Notes: generated by a model from the letters alone, not told the origin. Positions 10,301 through 19,191 are shown, counted from the stretch's first letter. The stretch: DNA of 64,000 nt from Chryseosolibacter sp049791675 (GCA_049791675.1 JBARAD010000303.1:1-64000), one strand, 5' to 3'. Translations and numbers: made by a program.

Positions 10301-10711
10301 AGTTCGCGTTACACCGATTTCAGCTCGATGCCGAGAAGCTTTGTCAACCGCTGGATGGTTCCGGGAGATGAACTTATCACAGACGTGCCTGTGATCCTTG
10401 ATAAGCAGACCGTGGAAGGAGGATTCACGGATTATTTAGCGGCCTATGATCTGTATAACAAAAGCACGGTAAGGCTGGCGGACGGCAGTTATGTGCGTTT
10501 GAAATCCGTCCGTTTAGGTTACACGCTGCCCGGAAACTTCGCGCGGAGAATTGGCGCGAGTACGGCGCAGATCTCGGTGGAAGCACAAAACATGGCCTTA
10601 CTTTATTCGGATGAAAAACTGAACGGTCAGGATCCGGAATTCTTCTCCTCCGGCGGTGTGGCGCTGCCCCAGCCCCGGTTGATTACCACGGCAATAACAA
10701 TAGGATTTTAG
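7397..10711 (+). CDS. SusC/RagA-type TonB-dependent outer membrane transporter
   Basis: SusC proteins are outer-membrane barrels that import large ligands, often glycans or peptides, using TonB energy; a SusD lipoprotein forms the lid. The 1104-residue protein has a signal peptide ending near AKAQ (residue 21). A carboxypeptidase-D-like domain follows (about residues 24-100, starting VTGKVTSAADG). The plug domain (about 110-235) has the typical VRIRGNTSINGDNQPLFVV-like stretch and SIAGLNPDDIESFQVLKDA. A large barrel ends in Phe, as most outer-membrane proteins do. It heads a five-gene locus, with the SusD gene 9 bp downstream. The cargo cannot be read from sequence; no glycoside hydrolase is adjacent, which makes a peptide or other substrate as likely as a glycan. 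Confidence 0.95.
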   Translation: MKFFLFSILLAFGILIHAKAQEMTVTGKVTSAADGSELPNVSIRINGSGRGAVTDFDGNYKVNVGSGTDTLLFTFIGFNNHTEVVGNRAVIDVQLSEESTELGEVVITGFQEVQRKLFTGSAANVKMTDAKITGMTDATQMLEGRVAGVTVDNVSGTFGTSPKIRIRGNTSINGDNQPLFVVDGVILEDLNNVSADDIMTGNANTLTASSIAGLNPDDIESFQVLKDASATALYGTRAKSGVIVITTKRGRSGQTRVNYSGNFSIHLRPTYAQFDILNSVDEMSVYREMHEKGLVDITTSVKAQNYGSLGKMFALISDHQIPWGPDGSLNEEFLNQYETANTDWFDVLFRDYSFQQQHSVSLTSGTEKHNSYYSLSFLNDNGQTIADNVKRYSGTAKNSFQFTNRLSLDLKLTANYRQQQVPGTTNRDFDPITGRYKRDFDINPLSYALKTSRSIRPYDSDGNLEYFRRNYAPFNILREIKLNYINIDVADIATQADLNFDLTDNLTLRSTVQGRYATTQREHVIHERSNQAEAYRADDTQYIQEANRLLFSDPDDPGAQPKVVLPEGGFNNVNEDELKNFYVRNSIDWSSTFNTVHSVSVLGGQEIKFTDRFGRRVDGIGVVYENGGIVNTDPLMIDFLNRQGIRTYEISVDRERFAGLFLNAAYSFNEKYIFNGTVRYDGSNRLGKSKNARYLPTWNVSAAWNIDRESFFDFAWIDYLKLRGTYGLSANLGPNTSALLNLQSAVTLRPTDVETYLYIQDLENSDLTWEKLKELNVGFDFGVFKSNVTGTVDFYKRNSFDLIGLMQTSGVGGNAFKNGNYADMASEGFEVSINTVNLAINDFRWMTNFNIGYSRDRITRLDFNPRLADAIAQGGAAVIGGPRRGLFSTKFAGLDSRGIPTYLDDTGEVVYNYDLQDRENLRDILKYEGSAEPRGAGGFGNIFSYRNFSLNVFLSFKFDYKIRLDDAFSSRYTDFSSMPRSFVNRWMVPGDELITDVPVILDKQTVEGGFTDYLAAYDLYNKSTVRLADGSYVRLKSVRLGYTLPGNFARRIGASTAQISVEAQNMALLYSDEKLNGQDPEFFSSGGVALPQPRLITTAITIGF

Positions 10712-10720
10712 CATACGCGC

Positions 10721-12199
10721 ATGAGAAAGTACTGTAAGAAATATTTTTTGGTGTCTTCCATCATCCTGGTGTTGTCAGGCTGCGATCATTTCCTGGAAGA
10801 GAATCCTGACAACCGTGTTGAGCTCAACAACCCGGATAAAGCGGCGCAATTGCTCACCAACGCCTACTCCAACGCGGCCTACACGTTCACGGAGTGGATG
10901 AGCGACAACGTTGCCTACACTTTCGGAACGACCAAACTTCCGGAGCACGAACAGGCCTATTCCTGGCAGGAATTCACAGGTATTGACCAGGACACGCCCA
11001 GTCAGTTCTGGACATCGACTTACGACGCCATCGCCCATTCGAATGAAGTACTGGCTGTGCTCGATGCAATGCCCGGCGACAAGGCACAGAAGAATGCGGT
11101 GAAGGCGGAGGCGCTGCTCACCAGGGCCTACGGACATTTTATGCTCGTTAATCTGTTTGCAAAGCACTATGATCCCGCTTCCGCGGATACGGACCCGGGG
11201 ATACCGTATGTCCTCGAACCGGAAACAGCGTTCATCAAAAAGTATAACCGCAATACAGTGGAAGAAGTATACGATAAGATTGAAGACGATCTTCTCGAAG
11301 GTCTGGAGCTGGTGGATGAGAGTTTTTACGCCAATTCCGGAAAATATCATTTCACGCGGAATGCGGCCCTCGCCTTTGCCTCGCGCTTCTATTTGTTCAG
11401 GGGCGATCACAACGATTGCATCAAATACAGCAATGAATTACTGGGAAGCGACCCAAGCCTGTATGTAAAAAATATTCCCGCCATGCTGGAAGAGAAGATC
11501 AACACGGAAGATTACATCCGTTTATACCATGCACCCAATGACAACAGCAATCTGCTGCTCGTCCGGCAGATCTCCAATTTCCATTTGCCGAACCTTGGTC
11601 ACTGGCCATCGCGTCCCCTGTATTCGCAAATATTCGGGAACAATCCATACGACCTGGTTGACGAAAGGCAGGATCCCGCCTGGGTTGCAGGTGAGAACGG
11701 GCTGGCAGCAACCAAATATGAATTTCTCTTTGAGCGTTCCAGCCTCACTTCAGACGTGGGCTTCAATTACACGATCTTCCTGGCCTTCCGCGGCGAAGAA
11801 GTGCTGCTGAACCGCGCCGAATGTTACATTTTTCAAGACAATGTGACTGCTGCATTGGGTGACCTCCTGTTATTGGCGCGCCGGCGTTACAGACCGGATC
11901 CAAATATTCCCCTTGACGTTGCAACCATCAATCCTGCGCAATTGACGCAGCTCCTGAGAACTCACTATCAATCTACAAACGATCAGTTCAACGCTTTTGT
12001 TTATCTGCTCGATGAGCGGCAGAAGGAATTCATGCACGAGGGCCTGCGGTGGTTCGATATCAAACGGTTTGGAGTACCTGTGACCCATATGCTTCAGAAT
12101 GGAGCCGTTATCACGCTGGAAAGCGATGACAACAGAAAAGTCTTGCAGATACCACAGGCTGCCATCGACGTAGGAGGATTGAAGCCGAATCCCCGGTAA
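10721..12199 (+). CDS. RagB/SusD family nutrient-uptake lipoprotein
   Basis: SusD-like lipoproteins sit on the cell surface, bind the ligand and cap the SusC barrel. The 492-residue protein has a lipoprotein signal (LVLSGCDHF, Cys near residue 21). Helical TPR-like features typical of the family follow, including KAEALLTRAYGHFMLVNLF at about residues 127-145 and the C-terminal DERQKEFMHEGLRWFDIKRFG motif near residue 430. It follows the SusC gene by 9 bp and is 17 bp ahead of the metallohydrolase gene, so all are probably one transcript. Confidence 0.95.
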   Translation: MRKYCKKYFLVSSIILVLSGCDHFLEENPDNRVELNNPDKAAQLLTNAYSNAAYTFTEWMSDNVAYTFGTTKLPEHEQAYSWQEFTGIDQDTPSQFWTSTYDAIAHSNEVLAVLDAMPGDKAQKNAVKAEALLTRAYGHFMLVNLFAKHYDPASADTDPGIPYVLEPETAFIKKYNRNTVEEVYDKIEDDLLEGLELVDESFYANSGKYHFTRNAALAFASRFYLFRGDHNDCIKYSNELLGSDPSLYVKNIPAMLEEKINTEDYIRLYHAPNDNSNLLLVRQISNFHLPNLGHWPSRPLYSQIFGNNPYDLVDERQDPAWVAGENGLAATKYEFLFERSSLTSDVGFNYTIFLAFRGEEVLLNRAECYIFQDNVTAALGDLLLLARRRYRPDPNIPLDVATINPAQLTQLLRTHYQSTNDQFNAFVYLLDERQKEFMHEGLRWFDIKRFGVPVTHMLQNGAVITLESDDNRKVLQIPQAAIDVGGLKPNPR

Positions 12200-12216
12200 T
12201 TTTTAAAATCGCGACC

Positions 12217-13083
12217 ATGAGAAAAAAAATATTGATATTTCTTTATATGGGGATCCTGGCCATCGTCACCGCCTGTTATCCCGACGAAGAAGCTGTAAGT
12301 CCGGTCAAGACACAACCTGCATCCGACGAACCCATTGACAAGTATATTCAGGCGAATTTCATCGATCCGTACGGCGTAGCGATCCGCTACAGGTACGTCG
12401 ACCGTTATGTGGATCAGAACAAGCGGGTCACGCCGCCGAAACTGGAAGTGGTGCAGCCCATGCTGGACTTCCTGACAGAATTCTGGATCGAACCTTTCAC
12501 CGATGTGGCAAACGGAACACGGTTCTTCAAAAGCCACGTTCCCGCGGAAGTAATCTTCATCGGTTCCACCATGTACAATGCCGATGGCACTGTGACACTG
12601 GGGACGGCCGATGCCGGCGCGCGCATCACGCTGACGGAAGTAAATGACGTGAATATTAACAACAAGGCATGGATCTTCCGGCAACTGGGAACAATTTATC
12701 ATGAATTCGCCCACATCATGCATCAGCGCTATAACCTCCCGCCGAACTTCCAGGAAATATCACCCCAGGGCTATACGTCATTGGGCTCATGGTACAACCT
12801 GACCGATGAGGAAGCGCTTGAGCGCGGGTTCGTTTCACCTTACGGTACCAGCACTTTCAATGAGGATTTTGCCGAAGTTGTGGCCTTTATCCTGTTCCGT
12901 CCGGACTTCTATGAAAGATTTATCCAGGACGAGGCTGCGTGCACGACGGTAGATTGTGTCGCCAGAAATGAGGGAAGGGCAAAACTGAGAAGAAAATACA
13001 GCGCCATCCTCGAACACTATAAACAAAATACCGGTGTGGATCTGTTGGCGGTAAGGGCGATCATCCAGGCTAAATTACAGTAA
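12217..13083 (+). CDS. Substrate import-associated zinc metallohydrolase lipoprotein
   Basis: The 288-residue lipoprotein (Cys in IVTACYPDE, near residue 22) contains the zinc-protease motif HEFAH in the context TIYHEFAHIMHQ, near residue 167. A downstream NEDFAEVVAF segment could supply the third metal ligand. This arrangement is known for a family found almost only beside SusC/SusD genes, the HExxH lipoproteins linked to TonB import. Members probably cut or process the imported material at the cell surface, but substrates are not established. The stop TAA shares its last base with the next start. Confidence 0.88.
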   Translation: MRKKILIFLYMGILAIVTACYPDEEAVSPVKTQPASDEPIDKYIQANFIDPYGVAIRYRYVDRYVDQNKRVTPPKLEVVQPMLDFLTEFWIEPFTDVANGTRFFKSHVPAEVIFIGSTMYNADGTVTLGTADAGARITLTEVNDVNINNKAWIFRQLGTIYHEFAHIMHQRYNLPPNFQEISPQGYTSLGSWYNLTDEEALERGFVSPYGTSTFNEDFAEVVAFILFRPDFYERFIQDEAACTTVDCVARNEGRAKLRRKYSAILEHYKQNTGVDLLAVRAIIQAKLQ

Positions 13084-14441
13084 TGAAAAAAGCAATCTAT
13101 ACCATCGCGGTCCTGCTCATCGTGGCCTCCTGTAAAGAGGACGATATCAACCTGTTCGACAAAACGGCGGATGAAAGAGCTGCCGCCGCGATTTCAACGC
13201 TGAAGCAGGAACTTGTCACACCGCCTGATGGCTGGAAAGTAAAATACACCCCGCAGGAGGGGGCAGGTTCCTTCTATGTGCTGATGGATTTTAACGAAGA
13301 CGATAAAGTCGTTATCCGGACAGACCTGGGAGCGGATGACGGTAAATATTTCGAAGACACTGTTTCCTACCGGATCGATAACTCGCTGGGCCTTGAACTC
13401 ATCCTGGAGAACTATTCCTTTTTCAGCTTTCTCTTTGAACAGGACGCGGCAACCTTTGGCGCGGAATTCGAATTCAATTACGTCAATAAGACGCCGGACA
13501 ATGCGCTCGTCTTCAACAGCAAAAGCGATTTTTCCACTGCCACCATCCTGTTATTGGAACCTGCTTCCGCCGATGATTTGAACTTGCCGGGAATAGACTT
13601 GTCCGCAAATCTGAACCTCATGGCAAAGGATCTCGATAAGTTTACTTCATCACTCAGACTTACGTATCAGAATAAGGACCTGGCACTCAATATTTCACTG
13701 GATGAATTGCGAAGAACTTTAACCATCACATCCGCCTCACTGAAAAGCAATACGAATAATATTCAGCCGGTAGGTTTCAGTACGCCGTACATCATCAGGG
13801 GCGATTCAATCGTATTTGACGAGCCATTCGAGGGGACTATTCTCGGAAACCCATTGTCGATCAAAAGCCTTCAGCTCACGGATATTTCTCAGGGAACCAT
13901 CAGTGTCTGCGCAGATCCGATCACGCTTCACTCCTACTCGGGGCTGACATCTTCAAACGAATCCGTGGTGCTGGAGACAACCCTCCTCGATGTCAATGGC
14001 AAATCCTTTGCCACGCAATCCGACTTTTACTTCAGTCCCCTGGTGTACATTTTCGATAACGGCACTTCCGTCAGTAATCAGATCACGCAGGATATTGCAG
14101 GCGCCATCGAAATGCATATGTATTACGGTTATGATATTGGTGGCGACTCGCTGCTATATGGCATCGGGTTCGTGATCCGGAATCTCGATGGCAGCGTCAC
14201 GTTTGCATTGCGGGAATTTACACCGGTTTTGAATGAAAATAATCTCGTATTCAATTTCAAACCGAATATTTCGCTGTTTGGCAATACGAATACAGATGCC
14301 AACATAGACAATGTTAATATTTACCTGAATGCCCTCACGGAAGGTGACAAGACCTATGTATTTCAGTTAGACGATAACGCGTACGAGTTTTACAATCCCT
14401 GTACGGGATGGAGTTTTGTCTTCATTAACGCAAATCAATGA
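13083..14441 (+). CDS. DUF4302-type lipoprotein of the SusCD locus
   Basis: The 452-residue protein has a lipoprotein signal (LIVASCKEDD, Cys near residue 17). The region DERAAAAISTLKQELVTPPDGWKVKY follows, in which a TPxDGWK motif typical of DUF4302 can be seen. The rest is rich in beta strands. DUF4302 lipoproteins commonly lie right after a SusD and HExxH lipoprotein, so a surface-exposed ligand-binding role is likely but not shown. The ATG overlaps the last base of the preceding stop. The assignment rests on context and the N-terminal motif. Confidence 0.75.
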   Translation: MKKAIYTIAVLLIVASCKEDDINLFDKTADERAAAAISTLKQELVTPPDGWKVKYTPQEGAGSFYVLMDFNEDDKVVIRTDLGADDGKYFEDTVSYRIDNSLGLELILENYSFFSFLFEQDAATFGAEFEFNYVNKTPDNALVFNSKSDFSTATILLLEPASADDLNLPGIDLSANLNLMAKDLDKFTSSLRLTYQNKDLALNISLDELRRTLTITSASLKSNTNNIQPVGFSTPYIIRGDSIVFDEPFEGTILGNPLSIKSLQLTDISQGTISVCADPITLHSYSGLTSSNESVVLETTLLDVNGKSFATQSDFYFSPLVYIFDNGTSVSNQITQDIAGAIEMHMYYGYDIGGDSLLYGIGFVIRNLDGSVTFALREFTPVLNENNLVFNFKPNISLFGNTNTDANIDNVNIYLNALTEGDKTYVFQLDDNAYEFYNPCTGWSFVFINANQ

Positions 14442-14488
14442 GTTGCAATTAAGGAAAAATCGGAGTATATTAATTAAATCGTAAGGCC

Positions 14489-15853
14489 ATGAAAAATTAT
14501 CCTGCTTATATTCTGTCCATTGCCACCCTGATTGCAGTTGGTATCGGATTTACATCCTGCAAAGAGGATGAGCCTCCCGCGAAACCGAAACTGGCCTTTG
14601 CACAACCAACCATGACCGTCAGCGAGAACGATGGCGTCATTGAAGTTGAGCTCGTACTCGACAAGGCCTATGGCAAAGACCTGAACGTCGAGTATGATGT
14701 TGGGGGAACCGCGAGTGATCAGGATGCGGTGGGGAGTGCGAATGCCGACTTCGAGGTGGTAGGCGACCATGGCGTCGTCGTGATTGAAAGCGGGCAGACC
14801 TCAGCTGTAATCCAACTGGAAATTTACAACGATGCCGGATTCGAAGAAGATGAAACGATCGAGCTTTCCGTCATGGACGTGAATACGAGCGACGTCGAAG
14901 TAACAACCGATGACGAAATCGAGATTACCATCTCCAATGACGACATAGCGCTACAACTCTCCTTTGCAGCCCAGACTTTGACAGTAGACGAAGCAGGCGA
15001 TTCTGTTCTGGTGGAACTCCTGCTCGATAAGCCGGCGCCCCAGGATATTGTGATTGGATACACCCTCAGCGGCACAGCAACAGACAGCCTCACCGCGTTT
15101 ACTGCAAAGACAAATCCGGACTATTACATCGACGGCAAAGCCGGAGAAGTTACTTTCAGGGCCGGCGAAACCAAAGCTTTCATTGAGGTGGAACTGTATT
15201 CCGACCTTATTATAGAGGACGGTGTTCCTGCAACGGATCCTTTCGATCCTGAGACGATCGTGATCACCGTTTCTAATCCGAACGGCATTCAGATGAGCGA
15301 CAACACGATGGAAATTTCCCTGGCACAGGAAGATGGATTAATTGTGTTGCTTGCCTGGCCTGCACAAAAAGATACGCTGAAGGCAGATATGGATATCATT
15401 CTACGGGTGGGTCAAACGACCTCCAGCTGGTATGGCATCCTCACAGGCGCCGCGACAGAGAGCTACCAATCACCCGAATTCATATTTTTACCCAACGCCA
15501 TTAATTACCCGGCATACGGGTTGAGCTATGTCTATTACGATGGCACTTTTGACACCCTTGATTTTGAGGTTGTATTCATTGATCTGATCAACAGCGCGCT
15601 TGAACCTGAAGCGAACGCTTTAACGTATGAGGCGCGGTACACAAAGGTCAACAAGAATAAATGGAACGACGCATCAACAACGGTGGTAGTTCAGACTTTT
15701 GAAAAATCAGGAGATGCATTTACCACGCCTTCTCAAATCCAGGTCCCCACTTCCGGAAGCAGAACGAGATCAGGTGACCGGTTTAATGCGGCAATGCGAA
15801 GGTCTCAGATAGGGCCCGCGAAGCTTTACGATGTACTGAAAAACTACAGATGA
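14489..15853 (+). CDS. Calx-beta domain lipoprotein of the SusCD locus
   Basis: The 454-residue protein has a lipoprotein signal (GFTSCKEDE, Cys near residue 24). Two successive Calx-beta-like modules follow, at about residues 32-152 and 153-290. Each has an LSFAxxTLTVxE-type opening, a GGTAS/SGTATD loop, an acidic stretch and an ExxEDxE-type end. Such modules bind calcium in other proteins. The last 160 residues are a separate domain with no recognised family, ending in a basic tail. It sits 47 bp after the DUF4302 gene and before a strong terminator, so it is the last gene of the locus. A surface ligand-binding role is inferred. Confidence 0.8.
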   Translation: MKNYPAYILSIATLIAVGIGFTSCKEDEPPAKPKLAFAQPTMTVSENDGVIEVELVLDKAYGKDLNVEYDVGGTASDQDAVGSANADFEVVGDHGVVVIESGQTSAVIQLEIYNDAGFEEDETIELSVMDVNTSDVEVTTDDEIEITISNDDIALQLSFAAQTLTVDEAGDSVLVELLLDKPAPQDIVIGYTLSGTATDSLTAFTAKTNPDYYIDGKAGEVTFRAGETKAFIEVELYSDLIIEDGVPATDPFDPETIVITVSNPNGIQMSDNTMEISLAQEDGLIVLLAWPAQKDTLKADMDIILRVGQTTSSWYGILTGAATESYQSPEFIFLPNAINYPAYGLSYVYYDGTFDTLDFEVVFIDLINSALEPEANALTYEARYTKVNKNKWNDASTTVVVQTFEKSGDAFTTPSQIQVPTSGSRTRSGDRFNAAMRRSQIGPAKLYDVLKNYR

Positions 15854-15862
15854 CAATCAGTG

Positions 15863-15893
15863 GAAAGGGGCGGGTACGCTCCTTTCTTTTTTT
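15863..15893 (+). terminator. Rho-independent terminator closing the SusCD locus
   Basis: A ten-pair stem, GAAAGGGGCG (15863-15872) with CGCTCCTTTC (15877-15886) and one G-T pair, has a GGTA loop and is followed by seven T residues. Confidence 0.88.
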
Positions 15894-15968
15894 CAGTTGC
15901 CTGCTGCATGCGCGTGTTATCAGGAGTCAGGATCAGCGGGTCCGATACTTTCCATTAAATATTCTGAA

Positions 15969-16871
15969 ATGAACCGGCGTGATTGCTTGTACACGCTCAA
16001 AGCGTTGGGGATTTTGTCCCTGGAACCGGGCTGGATGAACCAAGGAAATGCTGTGTTAAAAAGAACGATCCCATCGTCTGGAGAAAAATTACCGGTCATC
16101 GGCTTGGGTACATGGCAAACCTTCGATGTATCTGCATCAAAAGGTGAGCGTGACCCATTGAAAGAGGTCTTAAAAACACTTATTGACAAAGGAGGAACCG
16201 TAGTCGACAGTTCGCCGATGTATGGAAGATCCGAGGAAGTGGTGGGTGATCTTTCATCCGAACTGAATCTCAACGATAAGCTTTTCATGGCTACCAAAGT
16301 CTGGACTCACGGAAAAGATAATGGCATCCGGCAGATGAACGATTCTTTACGTCTGATGAGGCGGGAGAAAATAGAGCTGATGCAGATCCACAATCTCACG
16401 GATTGGGAAACGCACATCAAAACGCTGAGGAGCTGGAAGGAACAGGGAAAGACAAAATATGTCGGCCTGACCCATTACACTGACAGCGCCCACGACCGCC
16501 TGATGTCCATCCTTTCAAGGGAAACGGTAGATTTCATACAGGTGAACTATAACCTGTCGGACCGCCATGCGGAGGAAAGGCTTCTGCCGTTTGCCCGGGA
16601 AAAAAATGTCGCAGTGATTATCAATCAACCGTTTGCAAGTGGCTCCCTATTCCAGCGGGTGCGCGGCAAGCAACTCCCTGCCTGGGCCGGCGAAATAGGC
16701 TGTAGCAGCTGGGCGCAATTCTTCCTGAAATACATCTTATCACACCCCTCGGTTACGTGCGCGATTCCCGGCACCGACAAACCTCACCATATGCTGGACA
16801 ACATGGGCGCCGCGTATGGAAAACTTCCGGATGAAAAGCAGCGGAAGGAGATGGTGAAGGTCATTGAATGA
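15969..16871 (+). CDS. Aldo/keto reductase with a twin-arginine type N-terminus
   Basis: The 300-residue protein begins MNRRDCLYTLKALG, a Tat-like signal. The (beta/alpha)8 reductase fold follows: LPVIGLGTWQTFDV opens the barrel, DSSPMYGRSEEVVG contains the catalytic Asp and Tyr, and MATKVW and MQIHN give the Lys and His of the usual tetrad. The start at 15969 was chosen because the signal motif begins there; a frame extends 24 codons upstream. The protein is probably exported folded to the periplasm with its NAD(P)H cofactor. Its substrate is unknown. It is separated from the SusCD locus by a terminator. Confidence 0.88.
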   Translation: MNRRDCLYTLKALGILSLEPGWMNQGNAVLKRTIPSSGEKLPVIGLGTWQTFDVSASKGERDPLKEVLKTLIDKGGTVVDSSPMYGRSEEVVGDLSSELNLNDKLFMATKVWTHGKDNGIRQMNDSLRLMRREKIELMQIHNLTDWETHIKTLRSWKEQGKTKYVGLTHYTDSAHDRLMSILSRETVDFIQVNYNLSDRHAEERLLPFAREKNVAVIINQPFASGSLFQRVRGKQLPAWAGEIGCSSWAQFFLKYILSHPSVTCAIPGTDKPHHMLDNMGAAYGKLPDEKQRKEMVKVIE

Positions 16872-17221
16872 TATTTTCGACCGACAGGTCGTCGTGAATC
16901 GTGACGGAAACCTTATCGCTTCTCAGCGGACCGTTTTCGCCTGACTTCAGCCATCAGGATGCGCTTGCGTTTTGAACCGGCAATAAGGACCGGCATTTCC
17001 CTGACAGGTCCTAGATCGCCACAACATACCCTCCAACCCCGCCAGGTACTTGCAGCTGGCCTCATCTGGTCTTTGTCAACCTGTGAAAGCAGGCTTTGGA
17101 GGCGAATGCCAAAGAAAATAAAAATGCTTATCGAACATATGCGCAGAAAATCGGCGTATACCGGGAATGGGCAATCAAAAATATTTTTGAGGGGCTTCTG
17201 CTGTTTTATTTGTGCAACAAT
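16861..17221 (-). pseudogene. Probable remnant of a minus-strand gene (frameshifted 3' end, no start)
   Basis: The region has no convincing intact gene. On the reverse strand one frame is open from 17221 to 16913 without a proper start; it reads through segments such as GPVREMPVLIAGSKRKR followed by ILMAEV. About 40 bases before its stop, a second frame continues with protein-like text (GENGPLRSDKVSV, then DDLSVENIIQ) and ends at a TGA at 16861-16863, inside the reductase 3' end. Joining the two frames by a one-base shift gives one plausible C-terminus. No family is recognised. It could also be chance; the plus-strand frame at 16959-17225 looks less protein-like. Confidence 0.3.
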
Positions 17222-17374
17222 TTAAACAAACCATCACCGAAGTGCCCATGAGATAACCCAAAGCCAACGATGTCTGTAGATCGAATTACCCAATTTTTTA
17301 ATCACAGCGCTTAGGATATTGTGAGTTACGGCGCAATAAAAACCAATATCAGTATGAGAACCAACTTAACGTCC

Positions 17375-17734
17375 ATGAAAAAAATCTTTTTTGCAGCATC
17401 CGCATTTTTCATCTTTTCCCAATGTACTGAAGAAGAAATCGTGCCCAACGAGGCTAAAGCTCCTGCAGCTGAAGCTGCTGAAGTTGCTCAGATAGCAACC
17501 GGCAGCATGACGATCAGCGGTGTCTATACCGTTTATGAAGCAATTGAAGATTGCAGCACGTGTACTTTTGTTGTTCCTGCCGACATGGCCATTGTCGATG
17601 GCGCTGAACTTGACCTGAAAGAAGGTGCAGTGATCTGTCTTGACAAAGCGATCGCATACGGTGACGTTGAATTTATCAACCTTGCCGGAACTGAAAACAG
17701 CCCCATCAAGATCGGAACTTGTGGCGTAAAATAG
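17375..17734 (+). CDS. Small lipoprotein: stand-alone N-terminal module of the beta-helix family
   Basis: The 119-residue lipoprotein (lipobox FIFSQCTEEE) has a mature part from residue 60 on that matches the first module of the two large proteins that follow. The shared elements are CSTCTFVVPADMAIVDG, then an LDLKEGAVICL core, then INLAGTENSPIKIGTCG. In the large proteins the same module continues into the beta helix; here the gene stops right after the CG pair with a clean TAG. The start at 17375 gives a compact signal peptide; a GTG 54 bp upstream is also in frame. It lies 29-32 bp before the first beta-helix gene, so they are probably co-transcribed. It may be a capping or decoy module, or a truncated duplicate. 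Confidence 0.75.
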   Translation: MKKIFFAASAFFIFSQCTEEEIVPNEAKAPAAEAAEVAQIATGSMTISGVYTVYEAIEDCSTCTFVVPADMAIVDGAELDLKEGAVICLDKAIAYGDVEFINLAGTENSPIKIGTCGVK

Positions 17735-17766
17735 ATGTAGTAAGAATCTACATTTAACAATACGTG

Positions 17767-19191
17767 ATGATTTTATACCCGAAGGCGTTTTCCCTTCTAA
17801 CGAAGGGCTTTAGTCTTATTGCCCTTTGTTTATTGTTCCAATGTTCAGAAGAAGAAAAACTTCTGACTGCTGTCGAAACGACAACTACCAGTACTACCGC
17901 CGGTGCTACCACTACCTCAGCCACAGGGGAATGCGGATGCGATTATATCGTACCGGCTACTGCCTACAGGATAGATGTACAGGCACTGGGGCTTAAGCCC
18001 GGAGCTGTTATCTGTTTAAAAGCAGGTTATGCTTACAAAAACCTGGTCTTCAAGAATGTCCGGGGTACCGCCTCCGCACCCATTACGATCAAGAATTGCG
18101 GTGGTATAGCAACCGTTAATGGCGGAACCGGCTGGTTTAGTATCCGGACCGAATACAGCTCATTCTTTCGTATCACGGGAGGAAACGCTGACGGCAGCTA
18201 CGGGATCCGGCTTGTCGGAGGACGTCAATCACTCCATCTTGACTTGCTGACCACAAACGTCGAAGTAGACCACGTAGAAATTTCCAATTCCGGATTCGCC
18301 GGCGTGATGGCAAAGACAGAGCCCTCCTGTGACAATGCGACCGTGCGTGGCAATTTCGTCATGCGCAATGTCCTGCTTCATCACAATTATGTGCATGACA
18401 CGGGAGCGGAAGCATTTTATGTCGGTCACAATTACTACCTGAAAGGGATCGCTACGAATTGCGGAACGCGATTGCCTCACACATTGGAAGGCCTGAAGAT
18501 CCACAACAACATCATCAAAAATTCAGGGTGGGAATCCATACAGGTTGCCTCCACGCCGAAAGGCGCTCAGGTATATAATAACCGGATCGAGAATTACGGT
18601 GTGAAGAACACCCTGTATCAGAACCACGGTGTTCAGTTTGGTGAAGGCGGCGTGGCGACCTTTTATAACAATTTTATAAAAGGTGGCAAAGGGGACGGCA
18701 TCCGAATCATTGGCAATGCCGAGAATTTTATCCACGATAATGTGATCGTGAACACCGGCGCCTACGGAATATTCTGTGATGACAGGACTGCCATCGGATT
18801 AGGTTTCAAGTTCATCAACAACACCATCGTGAATTCCGGAAAGGACGGTATCAGGCTCTACGCTGACAACGTTCCGATGACCCTCGTTTATAATAACGTG
18901 ATCGTCAATCCGAAGAGTTATTCGACGTATTCGTATCCGCGCACCGGTAATGACGCGTATCTCTATATTAATAACAGCTCAGTCAGGTATCAAAAACTGA
19001 ACAACTACTTCACAAGAGATATCAACGCTGCCAGGTTCGTAAGTCCATCGACCTTCAATTACGCCTTGAGAAGCGATTCTCCGGCCATTAATAAAGGGAC
19101 TAACATTGCGACATATAGTATTTCACTTGACTACGCAATGGGACCCAGATTAAGCGGAACAGCCTATGACATAGGCGCCCACGAATATTAA
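17767..19191 (+). CDS. Parallel beta-helix repeat lipoprotein (paralog 1)
   Basis: The protein of about 474 residues has a lipoprotein signal (LLFQCSEEE). A Thr/Ser-rich linker follows (residues 35-57), then an N-terminal cap module (CGCDYIVPATAY) and a right-handed parallel beta-helix running to the C-terminus. Helix rungs show recurrent N-N-x-I/V patterns, for example IHNNIIKNSGWESIQVAS, FYNNFIKGGKGDGIRI and FINNTIVNSGKDGIRL. It ends with a GPRLSGTAYDIGAHEY motif typical of pectate-lyase-like surface proteins. Such folds bind or cleave polysaccharides, but no catalytic site is certain here. An in-frame GTG lies one codon upstream (17764). A strong terminator follows the gene. Confidence 0.88.
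   Translation: MILYPKAFSLLTKGFSLIALCLLFQCSEEEKLLTAVETTTTSTTAGATTTSATGECGCDYIVPATAYRIDVQALGLKPGAVICLKAGYAYKNLVFKNVRGTASAPITIKNCGGIATVNGGTGWFSIRTEYSSFFRITGGNADGSYGIRLVGGRQSLHLDLLTTNVEVDHVEISNSGFAGVMAKTEPSCDNATVRGNFVMRNVLLHHNYVHDTGAEAFYVGHNYYLKGIATNCGTRLPHTLEGLKIHNNIIKNSGWESIQVASTPKGAQVYNNRIENYGVKNTLYQNHGVQFGEGGVATFYNNFIKGGKGDGIRIIGNAENFIHDNVIVNTGAYGIFCDDRTAIGLGFKFINNTIVNSGKDGIRLYADNVPMTLVYNNVIVNPKSYSTYSYPRTGNDAYLYINNSSVRYQKLNNYFTRDINAARFVSPSTFNYALRSDSPAINKGTNIATYSISLDYAMGPRLSGTAYDIGAHEY

Noticed and set aside
16959..17225. 88-codon plus-strand frame after the aldo/keto reductase
   Set aside because: No start context or protein-like pattern; the opposite strand reads better as a gene remnant.
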